Assembly: GCF_000002875.2 (NCBI RefSeq)
Contig: NC_009419.2
Span: forward strand, 1,894,651 to 1,958,650
Reading direction: 5' to 3'
DNA length: 64,000 nt
DNA from: Leishmania infantum JPCM5
Lineage: Eukaryota > Euglenozoa > Kinetoplastea > Trypanosomatida > Trypanosomatidae
Part shown: one piece after another, positions 1 to 11,500 of the stretch
Position numbering within the stretch: the stretch's first letter is position 1
Layout: each line of letters starts with the position of its first letter
Made by a program: the position numbers and the translations under genes
The notes under the pieces: model-generated
What the model was told of the DNA's origin: nothing
What the model saw: the letters and a program-made list of their open reading frames with translations, nothing else
Databases searched by the model: none

Positions 1-1395
1 TTCGAGGCGGGCGGGCTCCGGTACACGGACTCCAACAAAGACTTCAACATACTGTGGGCCAAGCGGGCCACCGTCTATACCCTATCCTCGCTGAACGCGT
101 ACCAAAAGGTGAACCACTTCCCTGGCACGTGGGGTGTGGGCCGCAAGGACCGGCTGGCCTACAACATCCGCCGCATGCAGCGGCACTTCGGCGACGATGC
201 CTTTGACATTGTGCCCAAGTCCTTCCTCATCCCTCAAGACGAAGCGGAGCTGCGCCGCGATGCGGAGATAGACCCCGGCACCCCGCAGAAGCCGCTGATC
301 TACATTCTCAAGCCCGGCGCGTCTAGCTGTGGGCGAGGGATCCATCTCTTCAAGGGCGTTCCGCCCATGCCGCGGGGGGCGGGGCGCGAGAAGGAGATGG
401 TGTGTCAGCGGTACATTGGCAACCCCTTGCTCATCTATGGCCGCAAGTTTGACCTGCGTCTCTACTGCGTTGTCACCTCCTTCGATCCGTTGCGGATCTA
501 CCTCTTTGATGAGGGTCTCGTGCGGTTCGCGGCTAAGAAGTACAGCGGCCCTGACCAGGACCTCGACAACATCCACGTGCATCTCACCAACTACTCCGTT
601 AACAAAACGGCGGAGCTGAGCAAGGAAAGCAACGGCAAGGACTACGAGAGTGACGACCCACTTGACATCAAGTGGTGCCTCTCCGACTTTAAGCGGCACT
701 TGGCGTCGCATCACCCGCTGGGGCTGGCTGCCTGGGACCGCATCCAGGCCGAGTGCGAGGATGTGGTGATAAAGACGTTCCTCAGTATCGAGCACAACGT
801 GATGGAGGAGGTGACTCGCAACTGCGCCGATAGAAGCGGGCGCAACTGCTTTGAACTGTTTGGGCTAGACTTGATGGCGGACGACAATCTCAAGGTGCGG
901 CTGCTGGAGGTTAACATCATGCCCTCGCTGGCGACAGGCAGCTCTCTCGACAAAGCCGTGAAGTCCCGCATGCTGTCGCACATGTTGACGCTGGTGCGCG
1001 TCATTCCGTATCGCCGGGATAGTCAGCTGGACCCCAACAACACGGACGGCATCTACGTGCCGCGCGGCATTCAGCGACAGGCTGGAGAGCGCACCTACAA
1101 ATTTGGCAATCACCCCTTTCCGAGCGCTCGTATTGTGGAGCGGCCTCTGCTGACCGCCTTTAACGACCCCGGCAACGAAGACTCGTACCTGTCCATGGCC
1201 GAGTCGCTCATGCTGCGCGAATATGAGGAGGAGCTGCAGTGCGCCGGCGGCTTTCGGTGCATCTACCCTGTTGGCCGCACCGTTGACAGATATCTTCCCT
1301 ACTTTTTGCATGGCGTCCGTCGCAGCAACTACCTGCTGGCGTCGGCGGCGGTGATGAAGTCGAAGCAGCCGCCGAACGAGAAGCTCTTCGATTAA
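1..1395 (+). CDS. Tubulin-tyrosine ligase-like (TTLL) protein, 5' end missing
   Basis: The window opens inside this gene, in frame from base 1, and 464 residues remain before TAA. TTLL enzymes are ATP-grasp ligases that add amino acids, usually glutamate or glycine, to tubulin tails of the axoneme and subpellicular microtubules. Visible family signatures, numbered in the fragment, are NHFPGTWGVGRKDRL (38-52), KPGASSCGRGIHLF (104-117, the ATP-binding loop), YGRKFDLRLY, HLTNYSVNK (194-202) and LLEVNIMPSL (301-310) with E303 and N305 of the Mg-ATP site. The LTNYS/EVN pattern fits the polyglutamylase branch better than true tubulin-tyrosine ligase, but substrate cannot be told from sequence. About 85 residues after the catalytic core are not recognised. 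A GTG at 109 is internal and is not the start. Confidence 0.93.
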   Translation, partial: FEAGGLRYTDSNKDFNILWAKRATVYTLSSLNAYQKVNHFPGTWGVGRKDRLAYNIRRMQRHFGDDAFDIVPKSFLIPQDEAELRRDAEIDPGTPQKPLIYILKPGASSCGRGIHLFKGVPPMPRGAGREKEMVCQRYIGNPLLIYGRKFDLRLYCVVTSFDPLRIYLFDEGLVRFAAKKYSGPDQDLDNIHVHLTNYSVNKTAELSKESNGKDYESDDPLDIKWCLSDFKRHLASHHPLGLAAWDRIQAECEDVVIKTFLSIEHNVMEEVTRNCADRSGRNCFELFGLDLMADDNLKVRLLEVNIMPSLATGSSLDKAVKSRMLSHMLTLVRVIPYRRDSQLDPNNTDGIYVPRGIQRQAGERTYKFGNHPFPSARIVERPLLTAFNDPGNEDSYLSMAESLMLREYEEELQCAGGFRCIYPVGRTVDRYLPYFLHGVRRSNYLLASAAVMKSKQPPNEKLFD

Positions 1396-2769
1396 ACTGG
1401 AGATGATACACACTCTTGCCTAGGAGGTGCAGCCCGCATTGCGTAAACTGAGAAGGGCAGCCAATGTAATGGTGTGAGGTGGGTGACGGCGGTGTGCGAT
1501 GAGGGTGCGAGAGAAGGGTGTGACGTGTGGTGTGAAATGCAGGCTGATGGCCCCCGTGCTTCTGTGTTGCCATGGGGGATAGTAATGTGGGCATCTGCTT
1601 CTACAGCGCACGTGCTCCTCCGTCGAAGTAAGTGCGGTTCACATGGACGGCAAACAAGAGCGATGCACTCGCAGCATGGGAGCTTCTTCACGGCAGCACC
1701 GACGTCTTGATTAAAGCGGACACGTACAATCCCATCGACCTTTTGTTTGCACCTTCTTCACGTACACACGCACGTGCTGGTGCCCCTGTTCTCCTTTTCG
1801 CTGTGTGGGCGTGCCCTCATGTTGACATTTACACTCGTGCGCGTGTGCCGGCATGCGCAGGTGTGCGGGCATTGCCATCCTGCTCAGGTTGAGCGATGGA
1901 TGACGGTGAGAGGGTTGTACCTGTATGTGCGCTGTTTGCACGATTTGAAATGTGTGAGTTCGCTCGTCACGCGCGCTTGTTTCTGGACCCTCATTCAGCC
2001 CAGCTCGAGCACACCGCGATCGATGGAGGGCAAGCTACACCCATCACTCAGCACAGCCACCGTAACGACGGCATCGCTCAGCAGTCAAAGACGCTTCTGC
2101 GTATGAGCGCAAGCGTGCATCTCTTTGCGTCGCTGCCGGGTATACAGTGCGACTAGGTTGTTGCCCTGGCGCTCCGTCTTCCTAATTACTTTTCTGTGAG
2201 TATAGATAAAGGTGGCGATCTCGTACCTCCCTTCTTTTGATCCGATGCGCGTCGATCGGTTTGGTGGCGGCGCGCCTCTGCGCGTGTGTAGACTGTTGTG
2301 ATGAGTTGTTCTTGGGCTCTTTTCTCTATTTCGATGTGTGCTTTAGCAGGTCACGTTATCATGTCAATAGCCGTTCTTCGCCGCAACTTCTCAACGCCGT
2401 GTGCTGCCTTTCCAAGTGTTTCTCCCCGTATCTGTGAAGAGGTTTCGCACGCACTTCCTACGGAACTCGGTCATCCCTCTTTTCGACGCGTGTCCTGTCG
2501 TCGCCTGGGCCTGCACGCCTTCGCCATCTACACCCTCAGCTATCATGCTCGTCTCTCTCCCTTCTTCTTCCATCTCTCCCTGTATTTGCATGTTAGTTGG
2601 CTTTTTCAGCTTACATTTTTCTTTATCCGGTCCAACACATATCGCTGTCGGCTTCGTTTTCGGAGTTGTCTTCCGTCGTGGTTGTCTAAAGGGCCATTGT
2701 CAGCGGCTTGACGTGCGGTGCTTTCCGTAACTTTTCTCTCTTTCTCCCCAGAACCCCCACATTGTCATC
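1396..2769. other. Intergenic region, no gene seen
   Basis: This 1.4 kb separates the TTLL stop from the next start codon. It should hold the TTLL 3' UTR and poly(A) site and the processing signals of the next gene. Open frames inside are short, T/G-rich and unlike coding sequence. The last 40 bases carry the acceptor signal described separately. Confidence 0.8.
2731..2751 (+). promoter_or_regulatory. Putative spliced-leader acceptor
   Basis: A polypyrimidine run (2731-2749) ends in CAG at 2751, 18 bases before the ATG at 2770. This is the expected trypanosomatid trans-splice acceptor layout and supports the chosen start. The mapping is inferred, not measured. Confidence 0.65.
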
Positions 2770-3387
2770 ATGCTCGACTACCTCATCCCCATCGGCATGG
2801 CCCTAGCGGGCATCTTCGTCATGATGTTCATCTTCCAGAGCATCAGCAAGTCAGAGGTCGGCGGTGAATCGATCGCACCCGCTCGCAAGCCGCGCTCCAA
2901 GAGGTCGCAGCGTCCGTCGCAGAAGTACACGGAAGACGTGCTTGACCTTGCCACGGAGCAGCTCATTGCGCGCGAGGTGGCCCGCAACCCGTCTGGCATG
3001 ATCACCGACAGCAAGAGGGTGGCGCCACAGACGCTCGACAACATCCGCAGCCGCCGACAGGCCAGGGAGGAGGGCGAGCACGCCCAACCTCATGCCAAGG
3101 CTAGCGAGCGCCAGAAGCAGTCGGCGAAGGACCAGGGCTTCAAGGTGGTGGAGAGCCCAAAGAACATGCCGAGGCAGCAGCAGCAGCACGAGGACAAGCA
3201 GCAGCGCGAGTCGGAGCAGGTCACGTCCATCGAGGAGCTTGATCGTAAGTTGAGCCTCTTTTTCAAGAGCAGCAGTTCCCGAAAGGCAAAGGACGTGAAG
3301 CCCAGGGAGGAGGTGCAGATCGACAGCGGCATCAACCGCGGTCACGTTGTCGTGAAGGGCGACCTGAGCAAGGCGAAGAGCTGGTAA
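2770..3387 (+). CDS. Hypothetical single-pass membrane protein, charged tail
   Basis: The protein has 205 residues and no family I recognise. Residues about 4-24 form one hydrophobic segment (IPIGMALAGIFVMMFIF) right at the N-terminus, so it is probably a signal-anchored protein. The remaining roughly 180 residues are hydrophilic and rich in K, R, E and Q, with a Gln-rich stretch near 136-147 and a likely helical segment around residues 155-165 (SIEELDRKLSLFF). No catalytic motif is evident. The start is supported by a close upstream polypyrimidine-AG signal, and codon use is GC-rich at third positions, like its neighbours. It is probably a real trypanosomatid-specific gene. Its cellular location could be ER, mitochondrial outer membrane or another organelle; the sequence does not decide. 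Confidence 0.8.
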   Translation: MLDYLIPIGMALAGIFVMMFIFQSISKSEVGGESIAPARKPRSKRSQRPSQKYTEDVLDLATEQLIAREVARNPSGMITDSKRVAPQTLDNIRSRRQAREEGEHAQPHAKASERQKQSAKDQGFKVVESPKNMPRQQQQHEDKQQRESEQVTSIEELDRKLSLFFKSSSSRKAKDVKPREEVQIDSGINRGHVVVKGDLSKAKSW

Positions 3388-4699
3388 ACGCTACTCACGC
3401 AGCCCGTGCTTGCCTGTGGAGTGGGTGGGGGGGGCGGGAGAAGGCGGAGAGGATTTGCATATATGACCTGCACGTTCTCTTTCTTGTGTTTCTCATGGCT
3501 GCCACGCGCACACGCACGAGCTCGGAGGTGCATGTGAGCTTTTTCCTTCCCCACGGTGTGAGAATGGGATACCTTTGCTTCTCTCTCCGTCACTGTCGTG
3601 GTGCGTGAGTTGCGGAGGGGGCGGGCGACGCCGGAGACTTCCTCGCTGTTTGCCGCCACCCGTTCTCGTGTGCTTGAGGGACTTTCTGTGGTGCTATGAA
3701 TGAGTTGTGCCTTTTATTACTGCATTGGCTCGCAAAGGTAGCGAGTTCTTTCTGCGTCTACAATATCTTGCCTGATCGCGTGGTGACGTACTTGAGTCTG
3801 CTTTGCGCCTCTCTTCAGCCACCGTGGCGGACGGCAAGCACAGGCTGATGCACGATTCTCCGTATGGTGTACTCATCTTCGATTCTCATTGGTGCCGCTG
3901 TCCGTGTCTTTATGAGCCTTTTCTTTTGTGCGCTCTTCTCGCAATGCAAGCGCGTGCGTCGGCACGGGTGTGTGGCAGAAGTAAGGTGACGTAGTTGTGT
4001 GAGGCAACAAACATTCTCTTCCCGGAAGTAATAATTGAAGTGCGTCTGCGCGCATCTGGGGGCGGCTCTGGGATCGTAGCCACAGAGAAAGAGAGAGGCC
4101 CGGGGAGGAAGGGGCTGATGAAGGGCAGGACAGAGGCAGGGTGCCCAAGGTGCGCGCTCAGTGTGTTCTTCGTGGGCTTTAAAAAGAAGATGAGAAGGAG
4201 CTCTGCCGTCATTTGGGGTGCTCTCGTGCGTTGCCTGCGCACTTGTGCCACCCTTCACGTACCCTTCCGCCTCCTCTCTTCCGCATCCGTGTGTCTGTTG
4301 AGGATGACGTGAACGCGTCCGTAGTCGAGTCAACTTCTTTCGGCTGCGCGTCTCCCTTGTCTCTCTCTCTCTCTTCCCGCTTTTATGTGCACGTGTGTGG
4401 GCGTGAAGGCCGCGAACCGCAGTTGTTTGCAGCAGCCGGCTCCTCCGCGCACCCCACTCTCGTCGGTAGGGTGTCCAAACGCCGGAACACGGCTCGCGGT
4501 AGAACACCGTTTCACTGTTTTGTTTGCAAAGAAGGTGGCCCATCAAACTCATTTCTTTGATTTGCCACGCAGCCGCGTGCATTCGTTGATATGTGCCTGT
4601 GTGGGCATATATGTGAGCGTCGTGTTTGATGTGATCACACTCTGTTACTTTTGAAAAGGCCGTGTAACGTCTCCTCTCGTGTCTGTGTGCGTGTGAGCA
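3388..4699. other. 3' flank of the small membrane protein, no gene seen
   Basis: T/G-rich untranslated-type DNA. It contains a short G run near 3427, several TTTCTTTT-like tracts and only shadow open frames. No RNA gene or coding region could be supported. Confidence 0.7.
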
Positions 4700-5170
4700 C
4701 ACCTTTCTCAGGCTCCCCTTGCGCAGTCTCCGTGAGGCAGTGGAATATCTATGCCTGGTGTCACAGCGACCAGTGCACCCCCTTCCCCGACTCTGTGTAC
4801 GGGAAGAAGCCAAGCAGCCCCTCCTCCATCCCCTGCCAATGCAGCGCTGCACTTCCTCTGGTGCTGACAGGGTCCACGTGCCCACGACGTAGGGAAGCCA
4901 GTGCGCTGCATCGCGACGGATGTCGGCGGTGTGTCAGGTCCTGGATGGCGTTGCGTCGGAGCGGCCTGCGGCAGTGCCGACGCGTCTGCGCGGCTCCAGC
5001 GCATCCGTCACCCGGCCCTCACCACCGCCTGCTGGTGTGGGGAGCCTGAGCGCCACCCCCTCCCTCTCCGAGGAGGGATGCCGCAGGTGGCGGCCGGCAT
5101 GATGGGAGCGGCTGTGAGGCGGCCTGCGAGGCAGCGGGGGGGGCGGGAGGAGGTCGGTGGAGCTTGAGGC
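4700..5170 (+). mobile_element. Candidate SIDER-type short retroposon (GC-rich island in the 3' flank)
   Basis: About 470 bases of markedly GC-rich sequence sit abruptly in T-rich 3' UTR-type DNA, some 1.3 kb after the stop at 3387. No open frame is convincing. Placement, size and composition match the short interspersed degenerate retroposons (SIDERs) that are abundant in Leishmania 3' UTRs, where SIDER2 copies are linked to mRNA instability. The wording of the sequence looks familiar to me as SIDER2, but I could not align it, so the class and the exact ends are uncertain. Confidence 0.45.
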
Positions 5171-5273
5171 AGGGGGGCCGTGCTCTCGGATGGCTGAGTC
5201 GGCGCGTTGCCGCAAAGCGTGTGTGCCGCGCTGCGTCGCAGGACTCGGTGAGGCCTGTGGCCGGCCAGAGGGC

Positions 5274-5293
5274 GTGTGTGTGTGTGTGTGTGG
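5274..5293. repeat. (GT)n microsatellite
   Basis: Ten uninterrupted GT units just downstream of the GC-rich island. Confidence 0.9.
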
Positions 5294-6399
5294 AGTGGCG
5301 TTGACGTCATGGCTGGTGGCAGAGAAAAAGATGCGTTTTCGTCACCGATAAAACGGTACACTCCCGCACATTCTTGGGCACCCTCTCGGTTATCCGCGTT
5401 CTGTTTTTCTGTGATTGCGCGTACGCGTGTCTATGTGGCAAAGAAGCTCTTGAACGATAACGCTCGTTGGAAGAGCTCCTCGTCGCGGCGGAGAGGCTAT
5501 GCGCCATGGGAGCGTCGGTAAAGTGGATGGGAAAGGGAGGGTAGCGGTCGGCTTTTGCTTGCCTCAGCCTTGTCTCCTATCCACGTACCCGGCTTCTTCG
5601 CTTCACCTCTGGCCGTGCTGTCGCGCTGCACGGGAGCAACCCAGTCTCGCTCTTTCGAATGCTCGGTAATGCAGTCGCTTCTTCCTGGTACCGTTTTCCT
5701 CAATGCATCGCAAGTCCGATATCCGTGCCCCGTTTCCATTGCACACCTTTGCACTCTTCTCCTTCTTCCGCTTATCAACATACCTGCACACAAACTCACG
5801 CGCACGCACCTCCGTACCACTCGGCCCTTTCTACCACGTCGCGACAACGATACAAACGCGCACACGCAAAAGCTCTATGCTCTACCTCCCCGTTTTTCTG
5901 GTTACTTTCTCCTTTTCAAATTGTAATTCACTGATCGCTGTCGTTTCACCATTTTTGTTGTTTTTTCTTTGCTTGTTTCATCCCTCGCCGATTTGGCCGC
6001 CTGCCGCCGCTGCCCCGCCGCCACTCCCCTTCCCTCCCCCTCCCTTTCCTCTTCACTCACTCAACACACTTCCTATTCTCTTTCTCGTTTTCTATTGACC
6101 CTTCTCTGTTGCTTCCCCCCTCTCTTTTTTTCGCTGTTTTCTGGTCTCTCCTCTCTGCATCTCCTACTCTTCTTTTTCGCCCCCATCCCTTCTCCCTCCC
6201 CCTTCTCCATCTCATTCGCGCCCTCTGCCGCTGTTTGTGGGGGGCGGGTCAACATTGGCACACAAAGCCTTTCATCACGCACGTCATCACGCCCGAGAAG
6301 GACGGGCTCAGGCCTTGGGGTTCCGTTTGCTTGCCTCTTGTGCGAAGTGCTTTTGTTGCACTCGCGCCCGTTTCACCGGGGGATCCCTCCTAGAAGTCA
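5294..6399. other. Pyrimidine-rich intergenic DNA, no gene seen
   Basis: From about 5.55 kb the plus strand becomes strongly C/T-rich. The long open frames here are low-complexity Ser/Pro/Leu/Phe translations of that tract, not genes. Confidence 0.75.
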
Positions 6400-6500
6400 N
6401 NNNNNNNNNNNNNNNNNNNNNNNNNNNNNNNNNNNNNNNNNNNNNNNNNNNNNNNNNNNNNNNNNNNNNNNNNNNNNNNNNNNNNNNNNNNNNNNNNNNN
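6400..6500. other. Assembly gap (101 N)
   Basis: A run of 101 undetermined bases inside the long pyrimidine-rich leader of the CCCH gene. True size and content are unknown. Open frames that cross it are artefacts. Confidence 0.99.
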
Positions 6501-8511
6501 TTTTCTTTGCTCTCTCTCTTGAGTGAGTTCCTGCCGGTTGTCGTCGTCCTTTGTGTTTTTGCCTCTCGTTTTCTCGCGTCCGTTCGACTCGTGCGCGTTC
6601 TTCTTTTTGCTTCTGCGGTTGAGGTGAGCGCCTTCACTCAGGGCAGAAACCTGAAGAAAGAGATCAAGTGCATGCCACCTGGAGGTGGGGATAAAGCAGA
6701 TCAGAAGGTCAGAACAGCGCCAAGAGGCACGGCGTTCGTGCTTACAGGCGTCAACCAGAGAGGCACCGTTCTCCACGTCTTTGCCCCCGTCCTTTTTTGT
6801 TTTTTTTTTCTTTTTGCTGTTTGTCGTTCACCTTCTCGATTTCCCTTCTCTTCTCGCCATCTTTCGTGCTCGGTGTTTCTTTCTCGTGCTGTTTGTCAGT
6901 TTTGTGTTCGCTCTAGCGCTCTTCGCACACATACACACGCAAGCGACGCCGTCAGGCTGTCTTATCAGATTCCCACTCATTTTAGTTTGGTGTTGACGAC
7001 GAACAGGAAATCTGCCCATACCCAACCATCTGTCACACACACATCCACTCTCGCTTTCTACACCACTCGTTTCCGACTCTGACTCGCCGCCACGTGGAGC
7101 GCTAGTTGGCATACACTCCCTCCCTCCCCTTATCTTTCTCTTTCGTTTCTTGTGATACTAAGTTCTAGCAAGCTCCCTCTTTCTTTCCATTGTTTTTACG
7201 TTTGTGATTGCCTTTTTTTTTATATTTGCACTTCTGTTCTCTCTATATCTCTCCCTCTATATATTATATATTAAGTATCTTTTTTTTTTCGTTGTTGTTT
7301 GCTCCTCCTTCCTTTAGTTTGCGTGTACGTGTGCGTAGCATTAGCTCCTCGCTTAGCCGCCCCCGCAGTCTTTTTTTTTTCAGCGTTTTCAGATTTACCG
7401 TCTCGAGATTTTCTTCGCTCCTGCCAGTGTGTGTGTGTGTGTCTTTCTCTCTTCGGCGCTCTCTTTTCGTTCCCCACGAACCGACTCACACTCTCACTCA
7501 CTTCACAAACTTCTGTTCTAGGAAACGTGCGCGCTCGAGTTTGCTTCACAGGGGCCACCCTTCACGATTCTAGCCACCTGTTTCCCTCTCTTACCCCTCA
7601 TCGCAGGCAGGCCACCCACATCAGGTCGTTTTTGGCGCTTCGTTCCTTGCTCTCTCTTCTCCCGCATTTCCTTTCTCGAGTCGTGACTCGTGTGTGTTGT
7701 TCAGTGCGCTCATCTCTTCACACATTGCTTTTTTTTTGTTTCTCGTCTTCCGTGTTTCGAATGTGTTTCTGTTGTACGAGCAACGGTACTAGCGGACTCA
7801 CTCACACCCCATTCTCGCGAAAGCTGCGCGCACGAAGCGAAAGCTTGCTAGATACACAGACACACAGACGGAGCGAAGCACGCACACTTATACACAGCCA
7901 CCCCTGATCCGGCGCACCCCACCACCACCTCCCTGTCACGCCTCTCTGTTTGCCTTCTCCGGCGCGGGTTTATCTGTTTCTTGTCCTTCCGGTTTTCATC
8001 TCCTCTTTCTCGCCTCCGATCCCGCGCACCTTTTTTTTTTGTTTCTCTTTTTGCGTGTGCGTGTGTGCGTGTTCTCTATCTCTTATCTATAAGGGACTTT
8101 TTTTTCTATTTTGCCTCCATCGCCGTTTGACTTGCGCTCTTTTTTTCGTATTGCTCTTTAGCATCTTCTGCCATCCCCTAGTCTCTCGACGGACCCTTCA
8201 AGCTTCACCGTTCTCCCTTCCTCCCTTACGCAGATTTACACTCGCCCGGCACGGTGTCAGAGTCTGACTGGTGAGGTGTGCGCACAGAGAGTGCTTCAGA
8301 CGCAGTTCCAGCACTGGTCTGCGTCACTGCTCGTACCCGTGCAGAGGGACAACTGCTTCTTTACTTTGTCTCTTTCCGCGGTAACGGACGCGATTCGTCC
8401 CGTCTGAGACAGAATCAGCCGCCCGGTTGTGAGATCCCTCTTCGTGTTTGTGCCCGCGTTGGCGTATTCTGCACGAGAGAGAGAGATTAGAGAACGCTAC
8501 GCACTGCGCAC
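6501..8511. other. Long pyrimidine-rich 5' flank of the CCCH gene
   Basis: Two kilobases dominated by T and C on the plus strand, with many T8-T10 runs (for example near 7210, 7280, 7370 and 8030) and short GT tracts. Several AGs follow pyrimidine tracts, so more than one spliced-leader site is possible. No coding region is supported. Confidence 0.7.
8211..8233 (+). promoter_or_regulatory. Putative spliced-leader acceptor of the CCCH gene
   Basis: Pyrimidine tract 8211-8228 is followed by the first downstream AG at 8232-8233. That would give a 5' UTR of 278 bases. Other AGs lie closer to the ATG, so this is one candidate among several. Confidence 0.4.
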
Positions 8512-11500
8512 ATGTCCGGCTTGGATTCCCATGGCAAGGCCATGGGAGAGGCGCAATCAGATAGGCAAATGAGCTCCTCTTCGCTCACCGCTGCATCACG
8601 AGCCACCCCCAACCCAGCCGCAGCGGACGGTGGCGCTGCCGCCCATGCCGGTGGCTCCCCTGTGGATAACGAGATGGACGAGCACGTGCCACCGGTCATT
8701 GCCCACGTCCGCAAGAACTTCGGCGTACTCGCCCCTACCATTGAGCCCTTCATCTACCGTAGCGGTTGCCTCAACAAGTCAGTGGTAGACGTGTACAACA
8801 ACCTGTCGCGCAACTACATTGCCATTGTAGATGCTGCCCTCAAGCAGGTAGGATTTGAAGAGTTCACGATGCAGATGCAGATCATGCTGACCCAGATCCT
8901 GTCTGAGGAGTTTGGCGAAGATACGGAGTACCTCGTCAACACCATCCTAACGTACACCGGCGCCGACTCCCTGTTCGTCTCCCTTCTCTCGAAATCTATG
9001 CTGGACCAGGTCATCACGTACGCGCAATCAATCATGAGCGGCAACATGTACGGCATGAGCTACAACATGCAGAGCGGCGGAGGCGGCGGTGGTCGCGGCT
9101 CTGAGGGTGTCGGTAATAGTTACTACCGTGGTGCCCAACAGCATCACGGATACCGTGGTGCCGGTGAAAACGGCTCATCGCGCGATCTCCGCGGCAGCTC
9201 CGTCGCCGCCAGCCCTCCTCATCAGGACGGGGCCGCACCACAGAAGCCGTACCGCAGCAGCGGCCTCCCACCCCACTCCAGCGACCCAGGCAGGGAGCGC
9301 AGCAGCGATGATTTGCGGGCCACCAGCGATGTAATCTCACAACGCGAGGAGAGTCGGGATTGGGGGGGAGGCGCTTCAGTGCCGCCTCGCGGCGCTACTG
9401 CGACCGGGGGCATCCACGTAGATTCTAGTGTTGGTCCCCGGGGCGGTGCCGCTCCCATGAGCGGGATGGGCGCAGGTGCGGCCAGTCGCACAGAGGTGTC
9501 CGTGAGCCGGGCCACGAGCGAGACTACATCTGGAGCAGGAGTAGTGCCACGTCACACGCACCATCACTTCTCCTCTTCTACAGCGGCCGCCGCTCCCGCC
9601 GCGAAGCCGTCGTCGATGGAGCGAGGTGGGATGAGCGGGGCTCCGCAGCACAACCTCCTACCCCCGCGAGCTTCACCGGCGAGCAGCCAGCCGCGCGTGT
9701 CCACGCCAGGGGCGCCAAGCGTGTCGCAGGCCACCACCACTTCCCCGATGCCGACGATGGGACGCGGCGGGCCGGGCATCCCGATGCACCACCATCACCA
9801 TCACTTGGGCATAGGCGCAATGGCAACCAACAGTGCCGCGGCCAGTGACTGGGCCGCCAGCAACAGCGTATCTGGGTCCACACCAAACATCAACGCCGCT
9901 GGGCAGCGCACCCTGACCCCACCAACGCCGCAGTCCGCATCGATGCAGCAGCATCAACATCAGCACATGCAGCAGCAATCCCAGCAACAGCTGCCGCAGC
10001 CGCAGCAGCCGACGCGCACCATGAACATTCCCGCCCCCTTGAGTGTGCAGCGCCGCACAGAAAAGAACGCGGCGGCAGCCGCAGCAGCCGCTGCCCCGGC
10101 AGCAGCACCCGCTAACGGCAGCGCGCCTGCCAATTCGTCTGGCCTCAGTAGTAGTAGCGCAGCTGTAGAGGGAGGGGCTGCGCCACGCAACATGTCTGCG
10201 CCTCTCGGCGGGAGCGCGAACGTCCCGGCGCCGCGCGGGGCGCAGTCACTCCCCCATCACCAGCACCACATGCCCGTCTCTCACCACCATCACCATCACC
10301 ATCATTTCGTCGCGTCCCCGCCCGCGGTCACTGCAGCTGTGCAGCCGCCCTCCGCTACGCACTCGCCACCAGCTTCCGAGGAGCGCGTTGCGACCATTCC
10401 CGCCGAATCCACGGGCACGCCGGCGCCGGAGACGAACTTACCCGCTAATCAGGCCTCTGCATCGACCCCAGCCCCGGCCAGGTCCCCTCCTGCCACCAGC
10501 GTCTCGACGACTTCCGCACCCCCGCCAGCGTTGCGTGGCCTAGGCCGCATCCCCTTGCATCATCACCACCATCATATGCACTTGATGATGAATAAAGTAG
10601 ATGCGGCCTCGGCGCCGCAACGGCAGCCGCAACCGATTCCTGCGACGTTGCAGCTGCAGCCACAGCCGCACCTGCCGCAGCCGCAGCAGCGCGTGGCCAC
10701 CGCGATCGACGTGCATGACCAGCAGCAGCAGGAGCGGACGAACGCCGCCAACGGTCGCTGGCCCAATCAAAAGGAGGAACTGCGAGGCATGCTGCTGACC
10801 GCGCGCGTGTCGGAGAGCGCGGTCACGTACTTGCTGACGGACGTGAACATAGAAGAGCTGCGTGGCTTGAAGTACGTAGATTTTGAGAAGAAGCTTCGCG
10901 GTGGTATTCCGCTGATGTTAGATCGCCAGCGCATCCGTCAGGTGCTGTCCAGCAGCGCCGCTGTGCAGAGTCAGTCGAGCGACAACGACGACTCCGCGAC
11001 GAGCTCCAACCGAAAGACTGCAACCAGCGGAGTAGGCGCAGAGGAGGAGGAGGCGGGCGGGTCTGGACTGCCTCGGCGACCCCCGGCCATTTCCACTGGC
11101 GTGCAGAGCCCGGTGACGTCGCACCAGTCCTCGCCTATTAGCAAGGCTGGAGTGCAGGTGCCGCAGCCTCGAACGAAGATGCAGCAGCAGCAACAGCAGC
11201 AGACGCAGCAATCCATCAACGGCGGCAGTGCCGTGGCCTCGCCAGCGGATGCGAGCTTTTCCTCACCGGAGAAGGAGTCCGACAAGCGTGAGGGCGGCAC
11301 CAAGACGGGGAGCCCGACGACGGCCAGCGGCGCACCCACCTCCCCGGTGCCGGCCTCAACTCCGGCGCCTTCCCCCAACAGTAGCTACAGCCCTAGTACT
11401 CGCAACGAGGATCCCGAGGATAGCCGTGAGGAGGAGCAGCGGCGTGGTAGCGGACGCCGTGGCGGGAAGCGTGGCGGTCTGGGGCGCGGCGGCTTCAGCT

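Noticed and set aside
865..1413. 182-codon minus frame opposite the TTLL gene
   Set aside because: Antisense shadow of a clear TTLL coding region.
5969..8267. Several long Ser/Leu/Phe-rich plus frames
   Set aside because: They are translations of a pyrimidine tract, some crossing the assembly gap, and lack coding character.
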